Below are positions 1 to 7,939 of a stretch of DNA of 64,000 bases, in pieces. The DNA comes from CAKSHP01 sp045636325. GTDB taxonomy: Bacteria; Bacillota; Clostridia; UBA1381; UMGS1253. The notes beneath the pieces are model-generated. The model saw only the letters and a program-made list of their open reading frames with translations, had not been told where the DNA came from and searched no databases. A program made the position numbers and the translations under genes. Every line of letters begins with the position of its first letter. Within the stretch, counting starts at the first letter, position 1. Location: contig JAZTXH010000016.1 of assembly GCA_045636325.1 (NCBI GenBank), positions 62,001-126,000 on the forward strand. The letters run 5' to 3'.

Positions 1-489
1 TCTGCTTTTGAAAAATTGCTTGAGGCTATAGAGGAGAAAAGTTACTTGCCGATTGTGGCAGAAGCAGGGGTAAATATACTTTCCCAAAACGGACTTGATA
101 TACAGATTATATCGCCGTCGAGGGATGACTACGACAGTGTTAATGATTATTCTGCGGTAGTAAAGCTTACATACAAAAAGAATTCGTTTTTATTTATGGG
201 CGATGCAGAGCGCAAGGCAGAAAATGAAATTTTAGAAAATAATTATGATGTGAGTGCGGATGTGATAAAAATCGGGCATCACGGCTCGTCTACATCTTCT
301 TCTAAAAAGTTTATCTGGGATGTCGCTCCGAAATTGGCGGTTATAAGCCTTGGAGAAGATAATTTCTACGGTCATCCCCATAAAGAAGTAAAAAAGCTTT
401 TAAAGGATTTAAAAATTCCTTATCTGCGTACAGATGAAGAGGGAGATATAGTAATAAAGAGTGACGGTGAAAATATAACAGTAATGTAA
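1..489 (+). CDS. Metallo-beta-lactamase-fold protein, ComEC/Rec2-like, C-terminal part
   Basis: The gene runs in from the left edge; about 162 residues are visible. The motifs FLFMGDAE and IGHHGSS, followed by a YGHPH segment, match the C-terminal half of the MBL-fold hydrolase domain of ComEC/Rec2 proteins and their stand-alone relatives. The His and Asp residues would bind metal. Such domains act as nucleases or phosphodiesterases in DNA uptake or as secreted hydrolases. Without the N-terminus it is impossible to tell full ComEC (with membrane channel) from a short exported hydrolase. The gene ends just before a bidirectional terminator shared with mreB. Confidence 0.75.
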   Translation, partial: SAFEKLLEAIEEKSYLPIVAEAGVNILSQNGLDIQIISPSRDDYDSVNDYSAVVKLTYKKNSFLFMGDAERKAENEILENNYDVSADVIKIGHHGSSTSSSKKFIWDVAPKLAVISLGEDNFYGHPHKEVKKLLKDLKIPYLRTDEEGDIVIKSDGENITVM

Positions 490-494
490 ATAAA

Positions 495-527
495 AAATCC
501 TGATACTTTAAAATATCAGGATTTTTT
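495..527. terminator. Bidirectional terminator between the MBL-fold gene and mreB
   Basis: A perfect stem AATCCTGATA / TATCAGGATT has an A-rich left flank and T-rich right flank, so it can terminate both convergent genes. Confidence 0.85.
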
Positions 528-528
528 A

Positions 529-1572
529 TTAATCCAAATCGTACATATATGCGCTCTTATCACGTAATACATGAAGGTTGTCAAGTGATGCACCGGTTCC
601 CTTTGCAACACAGCAAAGCGGATCGTCTGCCAAATGAACATCAATACCTGTTTTCTCCATCAAAAGTTTGTCAAGGCCGTTAATCATAGCACCGCCGCCG
701 GTCATAACAATACCGCTTTCGGAAATATCGCCAACAAGCTCGGGTGGTGTTCTCTCTAATACATAATGAACGGCGTCAACGATCTGAATTGCAACCTCGT
801 CTAATGCGCCTCGGATTTCTTCGGATGAAACAACCAAAGTTGTGGGAAGTCCGGTTACAAGTGAACGACCGCGTATCTCCATTGTTTTTTCTTCATCCAT
901 TTTATAAACACTGCCGATGGTCTTTTTTAGTTCTTCAGATGTTCTGTCACCAATAACAACACTGTAGGTTTTGCGGATATATTTAATGATTGCTTCGTCA
1001 AACTTGTCACCTGCAACCTTTATTGAATTGCTTACAACTGTTCCCCCAAGTGAAATTACGGCAATATCAGAAGTGCCGCCGCCAATATCAACAAGCATAC
1101 ATCCGCATGCACGGCTTATATCAATTCCTGCACCGATAGCAGCCGCAATAGGCTCTTCTATAAGGTATACATGCCTTCCGCCGGCCTGAGTAGCAGCATC
1201 GATTACAGCTCTTTCTTCAACCTCTGTAACACCACTGGGAACACAAACCATAATTTTTGGTTTAAAAAGTCTGTTTTTAGTAACCTTACGAATAAAATAT
1301 TTAAGCATCATTTCTGTTATGGAGTAATCAGAAATAACACCCTCACGAAGCGGACGCACAGCAACTATATTACCGGGAGTTCTTCCAAGCATTTTCTGTG
1401 CTTCTTCACCAACGGCATAAAGCTTTCCTGTGTCTTTATCAATTGCAACAACGCTTGGCTCGCATAGAACAATGCCCTTATCCTTTACATGAACAAGAAC
1501 AGAGGCTGTTCCAAGGTCTATTCCAATATCAGAGGTGCCAAAAAAGCTACTTATTTTATCAAAAAAATTCAT
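529..1572 (-). CDS. mreB: Rod-shape determining protein MreB/Mbl
   Basis: Actin-like ATPase of 347 residues, the usual MreB length. The phosphate-1 motif is DIGIDLGTASVLVHV, a second phosphate loop is VDIGGGTSDIAVIS, and VMTGGGAMINGLD is the adenosine motif. It forms membrane-associated filaments that place elongasome peptidoglycan synthases. A GGGGAGG ribosome site precedes the ATG. It stands alone here with its own promoter rather than beside mreC/mreD, as the Mbl and MreBH paralogues of Bacillus do, so the exact paralogue is not settled. Confidence 0.93.
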   Translation of the reverse strand: MNFFDKISSFFGTSDIGIDLGTASVLVHVKDKGIVLCEPSVVAIDKDTGKLYAVGEEAQKMLGRTPGNIVAVRPLREGVISDYSITEMMLKYFIRKVTKNRLFKPKIMVCVPSGVTEVEERAVIDAATQAGGRHVYLIEEPIAAAIGAGIDISRACGCMLVDIGGGTSDIAVISLGGTVVSNSIKVAGDKFDEAIIKYIRKTYSVVIGDRTSEELKKTIGSVYKMDEEKTMEIRGRSLVTGLPTTLVVSSEEIRGALDEVAIQIVDAVHYVLERTPPELVGDISESGIVMTGGGAMINGLDKLLMEKTGIDVHLADDPLCCVAKGTGASLDNLHVLRDKSAYMYDLD

Positions 1573-1616
1573 ACATAAATTCCTCCCCAGAAAGTAATTA
1601 AAAAACCTCTAATTTA

Positions 1617-1644
1617 ATTATATACCAAAATGCCTTTTTGTCAA
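1617..1644 (-). promoter_or_regulatory. SigA-type promoter of mreB
   Basis: On the minus strand, -35 TTGACA (1639-1644) and -10 TATAAT (1617-1622) are separated by 16 bp, about 45 bp before the mreB start. Confidence 0.75.
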
Positions 1645-1834
1645 GTAAAAATCAACATAATGGTTTAAAAAAGTCTGCCTTTTTATACATATTAAAAAAA
1701 TATCAAAAAATTATTTACTTTTTGCAAAATACTTGGTAAAATATATATGTTAGAATGAAAAGGAATAGCGGTTAAACTATAAAATTAAAATATGTTTCTG
1801 TGCCGGGGAGTCGGCAAAGGAAAGGAGAATTTTT

Positions 1835-2704
1835 ATGAAAGTTCGTAAGGCGGTTATTCCCGCAGCGGGTTTGGGAACAAGATTTTTACCAGCCACAAAG
1901 GCTATGCCGAAGGAGATGCTTCCGATTGTTGATACGCCTACAATTCAGTATATTATTGAGGAGGCGGTTGCAAGCGGAATAGAAGATATTATTATAATAA
2001 CAGGTCGAACAAAGCGTGCAGTTGAAGACCATTTTGATAAAGCATATGAGCTTGAAACAGAGCTTGAAAAACACGGAAAGAAAGAGCTTTTGAAAGTGGT
2101 TGACGATATTTCAAATATGGCAAACATTCATTATGTACGCCAGAAAGAGGCAAAAGGCTTGGGCCATGCTATTTACTGCGCAAAAACATTTGTGGGTAAT
2201 GAGCCGTTTGCGGTTTTGTTAGGTGATGATATTGTAAGCAATGATAAGCCATGTATTGGGCAGATGATTGAAAAATTCAATGAATACGGCTCAACTGTGC
2301 TTGGAGTGCAGACTGTTGATAAAAATGATGTTTCAAAATATGGTATTATTGCAGGTGAAAAAATAGGTGACAGATTGTATAAGGTAAGTGATATGGTTGA
2401 GAAGCCGGCAGTAGAGGTTGCACCATCAAATGTTGCTATTTTAGGAAGATATATAATAACACCTGAAATATTTAATTGTATAGAGCAGACCGCAGCGGGC
2501 ACAGGCGGTGAAATTCAGCTTACGGATGCTTTAAAGCTTCTTGCAAGCAAAGAAGATGTTTATGCCTATGACTTTATCGGCAGAAGATATGATGTGGGTA
2601 ACAGAATGGGCTTTTTGGAGGCTACGGTTGAATATGCATTAAAGCGTGACGCTTTGCGTGATGACTTTGTAAAATACCTGAAAAACATAGTTTCTGAATA
2701 TTAA
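1835..2704 (+). CDS. galU: UTP--glucose-1-phosphate uridylyltransferase
   Basis: Makes UDP-glucose from UTP and glucose-1-phosphate. The 289 residues match GalU/GtaB length. The nucleotidyltransferase signature AAGLGTRFLPATKAMPKEM lies at residues 9-27, followed by PIVDTP, an LLGDD metal/nucleotide site and the EKP(x)VEVAPSN segment typical of GalU. A strong GGAAAGGAG ribosome site precedes the ATG. The product would use glucose-1-phosphate made by the phosphosugar mutase at 13968-15704, feeding teichoic acid, glycolipid or polysaccharide synthesis. Confidence 0.95.
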   Translation: MKVRKAVIPAAGLGTRFLPATKAMPKEMLPIVDTPTIQYIIEEAVASGIEDIIIITGRTKRAVEDHFDKAYELETELEKHGKKELLKVVDDISNMANIHYVRQKEAKGLGHAIYCAKTFVGNEPFAVLLGDDIVSNDKPCIGQMIEKFNEYGSTVLGVQTVDKNDVSKYGIIAGEKIGDRLYKVSDMVEKPAVEVAPSNVAILGRYIITPEIFNCIEQTAAGTGGEIQLTDALKLLASKEDVYAYDFIGRRYDVGNRMGFLEATVEYALKRDALRDDFVKYLKNIVSEY

Positions 2705-2773
2705 TATGTCTGCGGCGACAGGAAAATGAAAATTTCTGTCAGGCTTTATTAAAAGTTGAAAGGAAATGAAAAA

Positions 2774-3664
2774 ATGGCAGATACAATACTAAGAGGCGTA
2801 AGTGCAGACGGAGCAATAAGAATTTTTGTAGCTGAAACAACTGATATTGTTAACCGTGCAGTGAACATACATAAAACGTTTCCAACGCCTACAGCGGCGC
2901 TTGGTCGTCTGCTTACGGCAGCATCAATGATGGGATGGATGCTTAAAGGCGATAAGGACACAATAACACTCAGAGTAAAGGGCGATGGGCCTATAGAGGG
3001 TGTTATTGCAGTAGGTGATTCTAATGGTGATGTTAAGGGGTATGTGGTTAACCCTTCTGCAATAGTTGAGCATAAATATCCCGGTAAGCTTGATGTGGGT
3101 AAGGGAATAGGACAGGGAACATTAAGCGTAATTTGCGATTTGGGTCTTAAAGAGCCTTATGTTGCGCAGATGGAGCTTGTGTCAGGTGAAATTGCAGAGG
3201 ATATTACGGCATATTATGCCACAAGTGAACAGGTGCCGTCAGCAGTTTCACTTGGAGTTTTGGTGGATACAGACGGGTCTGTTATAAAAGCGGGAGGCTT
3301 TATTTTGCAGCTTATGCCTGAAGCGACAGAGGAAACTGCTGTGCAGCTTGAAAAGAATCTTGCAAATGCAAAACCGATTACAACAATGCTTTCCGAAGGC
3401 ATGACGTTAGAGGATATCGTTTTCAGCGTAACAGAAGGATTTTCAATGATTATCAGCAACAAGGAAGTGTGTAATCCTGAGTATAAATGTGACTGCACAA
3501 GAGAAAGAGTTGAAAGAGCGCTTATCAGCATGGGTAATAATGAAATGGAAACTTTGATTAAAGAAGAAGGAAAAGCAGAACTTACCTGCCAGTTCTGCGA
3601 TAAGGTATATAATTTTAACAAGCGGGAGTTAGAAAAATTGCTAAAACACTGCGCTGAAAAATAA
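2774..3664 (+). CDS. hslO: Hsp33 redox-regulated chaperone
   Basis: A 296-residue Hsp33. The C-terminal zinc site is the CDC...CQFC pair (CxC about 30 residues before CxxC), which binds zinc when reduced and forms disulfides when oxidised, turning on holdase activity. I chose the ATG at 2774 because AAAGGAA lies upstream; an in-frame TTG at 2756 has no ribosome site. It follows galU by about 70 bp containing only a weak hairpin, so co-transcription is possible. Confidence 0.93.
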   Translation: MADTILRGVSADGAIRIFVAETTDIVNRAVNIHKTFPTPTAALGRLLTAASMMGWMLKGDKDTITLRVKGDGPIEGVIAVGDSNGDVKGYVVNPSAIVEHKYPGKLDVGKGIGQGTLSVICDLGLKEPYVAQMELVSGEIAEDITAYYATSEQVPSAVSLGVLVDTDGSVIKAGGFILQLMPEATEETAVQLEKNLANAKPITTMLSEGMTLEDIVFSVTEGFSMIISNKEVCNPEYKCDCTRERVERALISMGNNEMETLIKEEGKAELTCQFCDKVYNFNKRELEKLLKHCAEK

Positions 3665-3781
3665 AAAGCAAGAAAAAACGAGAAAAATATAAAAAAAGTT
3701 TGATTTAATTGAAAATCGCGGTATATATTAAAAAAATGCTTAAAAACACATAAATATGCGCTGAAATGAAGAAAATATGTC

Positions 3782-3810
3782 TTGACAAAATAAATAAAAT
3801 TTAGTATAAT
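3782..3810 (+). promoter_or_regulatory. Promoter of the tRNA cluster
   Basis: TTGACA (3782-3787), 17-bp spacer, TATAAT (3805-3810), about 30 bp before tRNA-Val. A consensus promoter, as expected for a stable RNA operon. Confidence 0.85.
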
Positions 3811-3840
3811 AGTCAATGTCGTTTGAGAGAATGACAAAAT

Positions 3841-3916
3841 GGGAGTATAGCTCAGCTGGGAGAGCATCTGCCTTACAAGCAGAGGGTCACAGGTTCGAGC
3901 CCTGTTACTCCCACCA
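3841..3916 (+). tRNA. tRNA-Val (anticodon TAC)
   Basis: Full cloverleaf of 76 nt with encoded CCA. The acceptor GGGAGTA pairs with TACTCCC, the anticodon loop is CTTACAA and the T-arm contains GGTTCGAGCC. Confidence 0.97.
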
Positions 3917-3919
3917 TTT

Positions 3920-3996
3920 GGCCCGGTAGTTCAGTTGGTTAGAACGCCAGCCTGTCACGCTGGAGGTCGTGGGTTCGAGCCCCATCCGGGTCGCCA
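3920..3996 (+). tRNA. tRNA-Asp (anticodon GTC)
   Basis: 77 nt including CCA. The acceptor is GGCCCGG/CCGGGTC, the anticodon loop CTGTCAC and the T-loop GGGTTCGAGCCC. It lies three bases after tRNA-Val. Confidence 0.97.
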
Positions 3997-4049
3997 AATC
4001 ATTCTTTATGAGTAAGTAGTTGTTGAGTTTTTTTGAGCTCAGCAGGTAT

Positions 4050-4125
4050 GCCTCTGTAGCTCAGTCGGTAGAGCAAGGGACTGAAAATCCCTGTGTCGAT
4101 GGTTCGATTCCGTCCGGAGGCACCA
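4050..4125 (+). tRNA. tRNA-Phe (anticodon GAA)
   Basis: 76 nt with CCA. The anticodon loop is CTGAAAA and the acceptor GCCTCTG/CGGAGGC has one T-G wobble. Confidence 0.97.
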
Positions 4126-4131
4126 AACTAT

Positions 4132-4206
4132 GCGGGAGTGGCTCAGTGGTAGAGCGTCACCTTGCCAAGGTGAACGTCGCGAGTTCGAATCTCGTCTTCC
4201 GCTCCA
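4132..4206 (+). tRNA. tRNA-Gly (anticodon GCC)
   Basis: 75 nt with CCA. The anticodon stem-loop CACCTTGCCAAGGTG gives GCC, and the T-arm is GAGTTCGAATCTC. Confidence 0.97.
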
Positions 4207-4214
4207 ATTTTTTG

Positions 4215-4248
4215 ATACAAAAGGTGCATATTATTGCACCTTTTGTAT
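4215..4248. terminator. Hairpin between tRNA-Gly and tRNA-Cys
   Basis: Perfect 14-bp inverted repeat (ATACAAAAGGTGCA and its complement, 6-nt loop). No T-run follows on the plus strand, so it may be a processing or termination hairpin. It separates tRNA-Cys from the four upstream tRNAs. Confidence 0.55.
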
Positions 4249-4269
4249 TAGAATATAATAAGTGAATAA

Positions 4270-4343
4270 GGCGCCATCGCCAAGTGGTAAGGCACGGGTC
4301 TGCAACACCCTTATCCCCAGTTCAAATCTGGGTGGCGCCTCCA
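4270..4343 (+). tRNA. tRNA-Cys (anticodon GCA)
   Basis: 74 nt with CCA. The anticodon loop is CTGCAAC and the acceptor GGCGCCA pairs with TGGCGCC. It is the last gene before the foreign-looking island, a common target position for integrating elements. Confidence 0.97.
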
Positions 4344-4349
4344 GAATTC

Positions 4350-4388
4350 GCGGTCAAAATAGATGCAATCTGTTTTGACCGCATTTTT
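4350..4388 (+). terminator. Terminator hairpin directly after tRNA-Cys
   Basis: A 15-bp stem starting GCGGTCAAAA with a 3-nt loop (4365-4367) and one T-G wobble is followed by ATTTTT. It ends the tRNA operon. Its right arm is the start of the direct repeat that recurs at 7842. Confidence 0.75.
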
Positions 4389-4552
4389 ACGCACTTTTCG
4401 GGCAATTTTCAAAAATCCCGTTTGAATAAAAGACAGTAGATGCACCCACCGTTTCTACCAGTCTTGAACCAGAGACAACGGCATAAATCCTATAAAAATT
4501 TGACTTGACTACATAAAAGATGCAAGTTACAACATACAGGATACGAACCCTA
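4370..4552 (+). repeat. Left flanking direct repeat of the tRNA-Cys island
   Basis: Two blocks, 4370-4417 and 4495-4552, match one continuous stretch at 7842-7939. Block 1 shares GCATTTTTACGCACTTTTCG, block 2 shares CTACATAAAAGATG and ACATACAGGATAC. About 77 bp between the blocks are missing from the right copy. The layout suggests duplicated ends of an integrated element beside tRNA-Cys. Confidence 0.7.
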
Positions 4553-4577
4553 ACACAAATTAATACAGATAAATGAA

Positions 4578-4614
4578 GGCGATAATTTCAGAAATGAAGT
4601 TATCGTCTTTTTTT
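4578..4614 (+). terminator. Terminator upstream of the island operon
   Basis: GGCGATAA pairs with TTATCGTC across a 14-nt loop, followed by seven T. It insulates the island genes from upstream transcription or acts as a leader terminator. Confidence 0.65.
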
Positions 4615-4645
4615 ATACCCAAAATTACAGGAAGGAGGAAACCTA

Positions 4646-5317
4646 ATGAATGTAGAAAGATTTTTGATTCAAGTAAAGAAAAACCTGCCGCAACATGAAG
4701 GTGTAATTACTTGGCTTGAAGATTCAGCATTAAAGGTTGGATATGGAGATTCAGGAAGTTTTGAAATCAGATATCCCGGAGGCATTTGTTATAATGCCGC
4801 AACTGAGAAGACCGATGAGTTTTACAAATTGGTCGAAGAAGCTGATAAAGCTTTCAAAACAGTTAAGGAATATATTGATTTGATGGACAAGGCTCCAGAA
4901 CTCACAGCGAGAGACTTCAATATGCCATATAAGTTACTTGCAGAATTCAACGGAGTTGTACTTGGCGGAATTGAGCATCGGTCAAACAACACCTTTGAAT
5001 TCACAACGTGGTCATACGCAGACAATTCTTTATATCACGGTCATTACTTTGACAATTACGAAAAAGCGAAGGAAGATTTCGCAGTAAGATCAGGATTGCT
5101 TCAATCAACAAAATTGTTTACGGACAAAGAGATGATGCAGATATATCGTTGTACAGAAGATACATTAAACAACGGATATGAGTTGTCGAGTGAGCAGACT
5201 GAGGTATTAGAGCAGGTACAGGAGAAGATTAAGGAATCTATTCCGAACTTTGATGAAAAGCTTCGTGAAGAGATTGATCAGGAATGCGAAGAAGAAATGG
5301 AAATAAAAATGTATTAA
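4646..5317 (+). CDS. Unknown 223-residue protein, first gene of the island operon
   Basis: Not recognised as a named family. A soluble, acidic protein with no signal peptide or membrane segment. The centre has an aromatic-rich patch (EFTTWSYADNSLYHGHYF, about residues 117-134) and the C-terminus is a Glu-rich helix. AAGGAGG precedes the ATG. The stop is followed within 15 bp by the next start, so the genes are translationally close. The arrangement resembles accessory genes of conjugative or mobilisable elements in Clostridia, but that is inference from context. Confidence 0.7.
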   Translation: MNVERFLIQVKKNLPQHEGVITWLEDSALKVGYGDSGSFEIRYPGGICYNAATEKTDEFYKLVEEADKAFKTVKEYIDLMDKAPELTARDFNMPYKLLAEFNGVVLGGIEHRSNNTFEFTTWSYADNSLYHGHYFDNYEKAKEDFAVRSGLLQSTKLFTDKEMMQIYRCTEDTLNNGYELSSEQTEVLEQVQEKIKESIPNFDEKLREEIDQECEEEMEIKMY

Positions 5318-5332
5318 ATGGAGGTAAAACAA

Positions 5333-5752
5333 ATGCAAGAAGGAACAAGAGTATTAGCAGTTGCGTTGTCTAATGATGTATTTGATAAGTTAGATGACTA
5401 TGTAAAAGAAATGCAGGTAACCAAGAAACAATATGTTGCAGACCTTATAGAAAAGGATTTGGAACAGAAGCTTCAGCAGAAGCAGGAACCTGCAAAACAA
5501 ATTGAGGTGAGACAGGCTCCCGATGGACAACAGGTTTGGGGCCGAGCAGAGGTCATAAATGCTTTGGATAGGTTTATGATTGAAAATGGCAGAATTCCTA
5601 CACAGAAAGAATTCAAGAACGAAAACGGACTTCCGTCATACAATGCCGCAGGAAGAGCATTAGAAGTTTCTCCGGCAGAGTATTTGAAGGAGCGTTTCGA
5701 TGAAGTTATGGCAGAGCAGCAGGAAGAAGCCGGGATGGGAATGAGTATGTAG
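5333..5752 (+). CDS. Unknown protein with ribbon-helix-helix-like N-terminus
   Basis: 139 residues. The segment RVLAVALSNDVFDKLDDYV with the following helix TKKQYVADLIEKDLEQKL (about residues 6-47) has the spacing of CopG/Arc-type ribbon-helix-helix proteins. A Gln/Lys linker follows, then a C-terminal helical part containing NGRIPTQKEFKNENGLPSYN. I chose the ATG at 5333 because GGAGG lies 8 bp before it; an ATG at 5318 overlaps that site. A DNA-binding or plasmid-partition-like role is plausible but unproven. Confidence 0.7.
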   Translation: MQEGTRVLAVALSNDVFDKLDDYVKEMQVTKKQYVADLIEKDLEQKLQQKQEPAKQIEVRQAPDGQQVWGRAEVINALDRFMIENGRIPTQKEFKNENGLPSYNAAGRALEVSPAEYLKERFDEVMAEQQEEAGMGMSM

Positions 5753-5814
5753 GCGGTATGTTCTATAAAAGAATGTACCGTCTTTTTTATTTTGAGAAAT
5801 GGAGTGATTTGTAA

Positions 5815-6249
5815 ATGGTATCAAACGATTGTAAAGAAAAGTGCAGAGATTTTGGAATGCTCGTAGAGAACATAATCTGCATGGCAGATTGCTACGATGA
5901 GCCAATTGAAAAGTTCAGAAAGAGTATGTTCTATAAACCGGAATTCGAGGACAGAGAAAAAATCATCCTTGATATGATTGATACAAGCAACAGAGTATCG
6001 GAAGAAATCAAACTTCTTTCTGTTGAAGACTTAAGAAAGCTTCAGGATGAATATGGAATTGAGTTAATCGGTTATACGGATATGCTTGCGACAGCGCTTC
6101 GAAAGGAGCCGTATTCCAATGACGATGTTAAATACAAGTGTGATGCGATAATGTCAATTGTGCTTGATATGCTGCATCGGGAATTAAGAGAGGATACAGT
6201 ATATCAAAGGTTGGCAGAAGGAGTTGAACACGAAAATGTACAAGTTTAA
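5815..6249 (+). CDS. Unknown 144-residue acidic protein of the island
   Basis: Not recognised. Predicted all-helical, acidic and cytosolic, with four Cys in the first 45 residues (CKEKC, CMADC) that could bind metal or be incidental. GGAG lies upstream of the ATG. The 3' end overlaps the start of the next gene by 14 bp, indicating one transcript. Confidence 0.65.
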   Translation: MVSNDCKEKCRDFGMLVENIICMADCYDEPIEKFRKSMFYKPEFEDREKIILDMIDTSNRVSEEIKLLSVEDLRKLQDEYGIELIGYTDMLATALRKEPYSNDDVKYKCDAIMSIVLDMLHRELREDTVYQRLAEGVEHENVQV

Positions 6250-6598
6250 CTTTTATCATACCAGGCCTGAAAACTTCTTTCGTAATGACAAGGCGGAGCA
6301 GACAAAAGGGCTTGTCGGATACCTAAGAGGTGATTTCGGCAGAGATGGGAAAGAGTTTCATCATACTTGGTTTAACAACAACGAGAAGCTGAACAACGAA
6401 AGCTTCAAGGAAGATTTCGATAAGATAATGGAAACCTTGCGTGAAAGACTTCTGACGGATAGGGATTGGATGAGAAGTGTTGCATACAATCATCCCGAAG
6501 CAAAGATCGTAAGTCAGAGTACATCATCATACGGAATGTTTGTTGAAACAGAAAGGTATGGTGCATTAAAGACAATTCACGGCAAAGCCAATTCATGA
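6236..6598 (+). CDS. Unknown 120-residue protein, last gene of the island operon
   Basis: Not recognised. I chose the ATG at 6236 because GAAGGAG sits 12 bp upstream; an in-frame TTG at 6224 would abut that site. Features: YHTRPENFFRND near the N-terminus, a central helix, and a C-terminal SSYGMFVETERYG segment. It overlaps the preceding gene in another frame. A strong terminator lies 120 bp downstream. Confidence 0.65.
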   Translation: MYKFNFYHTRPENFFRNDKAEQTKGLVGYLRGDFGRDGKEFHHTWFNNNEKLNNESFKEDFDKIMETLRERLLTDRDWMRSVAYNHPEAKIVSQSTSSYGMFVETERYGALKTIHGKANS

Positions 6599-6718
6599 CA
6601 ACGGAGTTGTCAAATCATTAGCTTATTTTTATGGATTGAGAACTTTTTGTGGAATTTAATTTTAAATAAAAAGGTAGATAGCAAGCAGTTTGAAACCAAA
6701 ATGAATTGCATATAAAGC

Positions 6719-6760
6719 AATAGCACCTGATCATATTATTAAATCAGGTGCTATTCTTTT
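6719..6760 (+). terminator. Terminator of the island operon
   Basis: A 13-bp stem (AATAGCACCTGAT / ATCAGGTGCTATT) is followed by CTTTTT. It overlaps the stop codon of the opposing XRE gene. Confidence 0.85.
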
Positions 6761-6951
6761 TCAAATTTAATAATATCTTCGACTTTACAATCAAGAACAT
6801 AGCAAAGTGCATCAAGCGTTTTCGTGCTAATTGCTTCACCTTTTTTTATGCGATGAAGCGTGTTGGCAGAAAAACCCTGTTTGAAGATTAAATGGTATTC
6901 TGTTAACCCTTTTTTAAACAAAGTATTATAAAATGGTTTATAACTTATCAT
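6751..6951 (-). CDS. XRE (Cro/C1-type) repressor
   Basis: 66 residues: a stand-alone helix-turn-helix of the XRE family. The recognition region reads TEYHLIFKQGFSANTLHRIK, followed by KTLDALCYVLDCKVEDIIKF, the typical last helices. I prefer the ATG at 6951 (MISYKPF) because GGTGAT lies just upstream; in-frame starts exist at 6957 and 6963. It is divergent from the GGDEF gene, with palindromic operator sequences between them, and so probably represses that promoter and itself. Confidence 0.85.
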   Translation of the reverse strand: MISYKPFYNTLFKKGLTEYHLIFKQGFSANTLHRIKKGEAISTKTLDALCYVLDCKVEDIIKFEKE

Positions 6952-6975
6952 AAACATCACCAATTTAATTTTACC

Positions 6976-7040
6976 ATACTCAAAGTATTGACAATACTCA
7001 ATAAATTGAGTATAATTATAAAAGCGAGCAATGAGTATTG
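6976..7040. promoter_or_regulatory. Divergent operator region with promoter of the GGDEF gene
   Basis: TTGACA (6988-6993) and TATAAT (7011-7016) are spaced by exactly 17 bp. The spacer and -10 hold a perfect palindrome, ATACTCAA-TAAA-TTGAGTAT (6994-7013). Additional half sites ATACTCAA (6976-6983) and TGAGTATTG (7032-7040) flank it. A repressor bound here would block polymerase; the adjacent XRE protein is the obvious candidate. Confidence 0.85.
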
Positions 7041-7108
7041 AAAGGACATAAGTTTAAACAATACACATATATCTACATAATGATAACACAAAATAAGTGG
7101 GGTATAAG

Positions 7109-7681
7109 ATGAAAACATTATTAGTATTGACAACAATTATAACAGGAATACTTATAGTTATTATATTAAAACTTTTGTTAAAAATTCAGACTCTTACTAA
7201 AAAATTTAAATATGTTGATGAAGCAAATATGTGGCATAAACTTGCCATTACAGATGATTTAACAGGGACATATAATAGAAATGCTTATAATTTATATATA
7301 GATAGAAACAAAATAAATGTGAAACGAAAATTAAGAGGAATTATTCTTTTTGATGTGGATGATTTAAAAACAATTAATGATACTCAAGGCCATCTGGCGG
7401 GGGACGTTGTATTGAAGAAAGTTGCGAAAATTTTGACAGAAGTTTTTTCTTCTCCCGAATATAGCGTTTTCCGTATAGGCGGAGATGAATTTTCTGTTTT
7501 ATCTGAAGGTGTTTGTGAAAAGATAATTATTGAGCATTTGATTGCTTTAAAAAAGCGTCTTAAGGATGATGGTGACATAAGTTTATCTAAAGGATATTCA
7601 ATGATTAAAGACAATCCAGAAGAAGCGTTTAAGTATGCAGATGAAATGCTTTATGGGGATAAAAGATCTAAGAAATTATGA
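7109..7681 (+). CDS. GGDEF-domain diguanylate cyclase, membrane-anchored
   Basis: 190 residues. One N-terminal membrane helix (about residues 3-25), a short coiled linker, then a complete GGDEF domain: DDLTGTYNRNAY start motif, DVDDLKTINDTQGH metal/substrate region and active-site FRIGGDEF near residue 130. It should make c-di-GMP from two GTP. No sensory domain is present and there is no clear inhibitory RxxD site. The ATG at 7109 is preferred over a GTG at 7097, which is itself part of the ribosome-site-like GTGGGG. It is driven by the XRE-regulated promoter. Confidence 0.88.
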   Translation: MKTLLVLTTIITGILIVIILKLLLKIQTLTKKFKYVDEANMWHKLAITDDLTGTYNRNAYNLYIDRNKINVKRKLRGIILFDVDDLKTINDTQGHLAGDVVLKKVAKILTEVFSSPEYSVFRIGGDEFSVLSEGVCEKIIIEHLIALKKRLKDDGDISLSKGYSMIKDNPEEAFKYADEMLYGDKRSKKL

Positions 7682-7734
7682 AGCTTTATATTAGAGAGTA
7701 TTTAAAATTTTAGAAAGGTATTTTGATGAAATAG

Positions 7735-7827
7735 AGTGGCATATTTACTTGTGACAAGGTATATTTATATTCGGCTTTGCCTAGTTATATTGTACTTCGC
7801 ACAATTAAGTGCAAATATAATATCACT
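7735..7827. repeat. Palindromic interspersed-type element
   Basis: About 93 bp bounded by AGTG...CACT, with nested small hairpins GGCTTTGCC and TTGTACTTCGCACAA. The outer arms (ATATTTACTT and AAGTGCAAATAT) are imperfect complements. The overall layout resembles short palindromic repeats scattered through clostridial genomes. The rest of the 7682-8008 gap holds only the right direct repeat. Confidence 0.5.
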
Positions 7828-7841
7828 AAAATATTCTGCAA

Positions 7842-7939
7842 CTGTTTTGACAGCATTTTTACGCACTTTTCGGGGGTTTCAAAAATTTGATTTACCTACA
7901 TAAAAGATGTAAGTAAGACATACAGGATACAAATCCTAT
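7842..7939 (+). repeat. Right flanking direct repeat of the tRNA-Cys island
   Basis: Continuous copy of the two blocks at 4370-4417 and 4495-4552, at roughly 80-85 percent identity by eye. It marks the probable right end of the island, just before the membrane protein gene at 8009. Confidence 0.7.

Noticed and set aside
2709..2745. Terminator between galU and hslO
   Set aside because: The GACAG-GAAA/TTTCTGTC hairpin is weak, has a bulge and no T-run.
3214..3867. Minus-strand frame of 217 codons opposite hslO and the tRNA promoter
   Set aside because: It lies antisense to a complete hslO, runs into the tRNA-Val gene, has no ribosome site and an Ile/Phe/Ser-rich composition typical of antisense reading.
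4020..4265. Plus-strand frame across tRNA-Phe and tRNA-Gly
   Set aside because: The codons are tRNA sequence read as protein.
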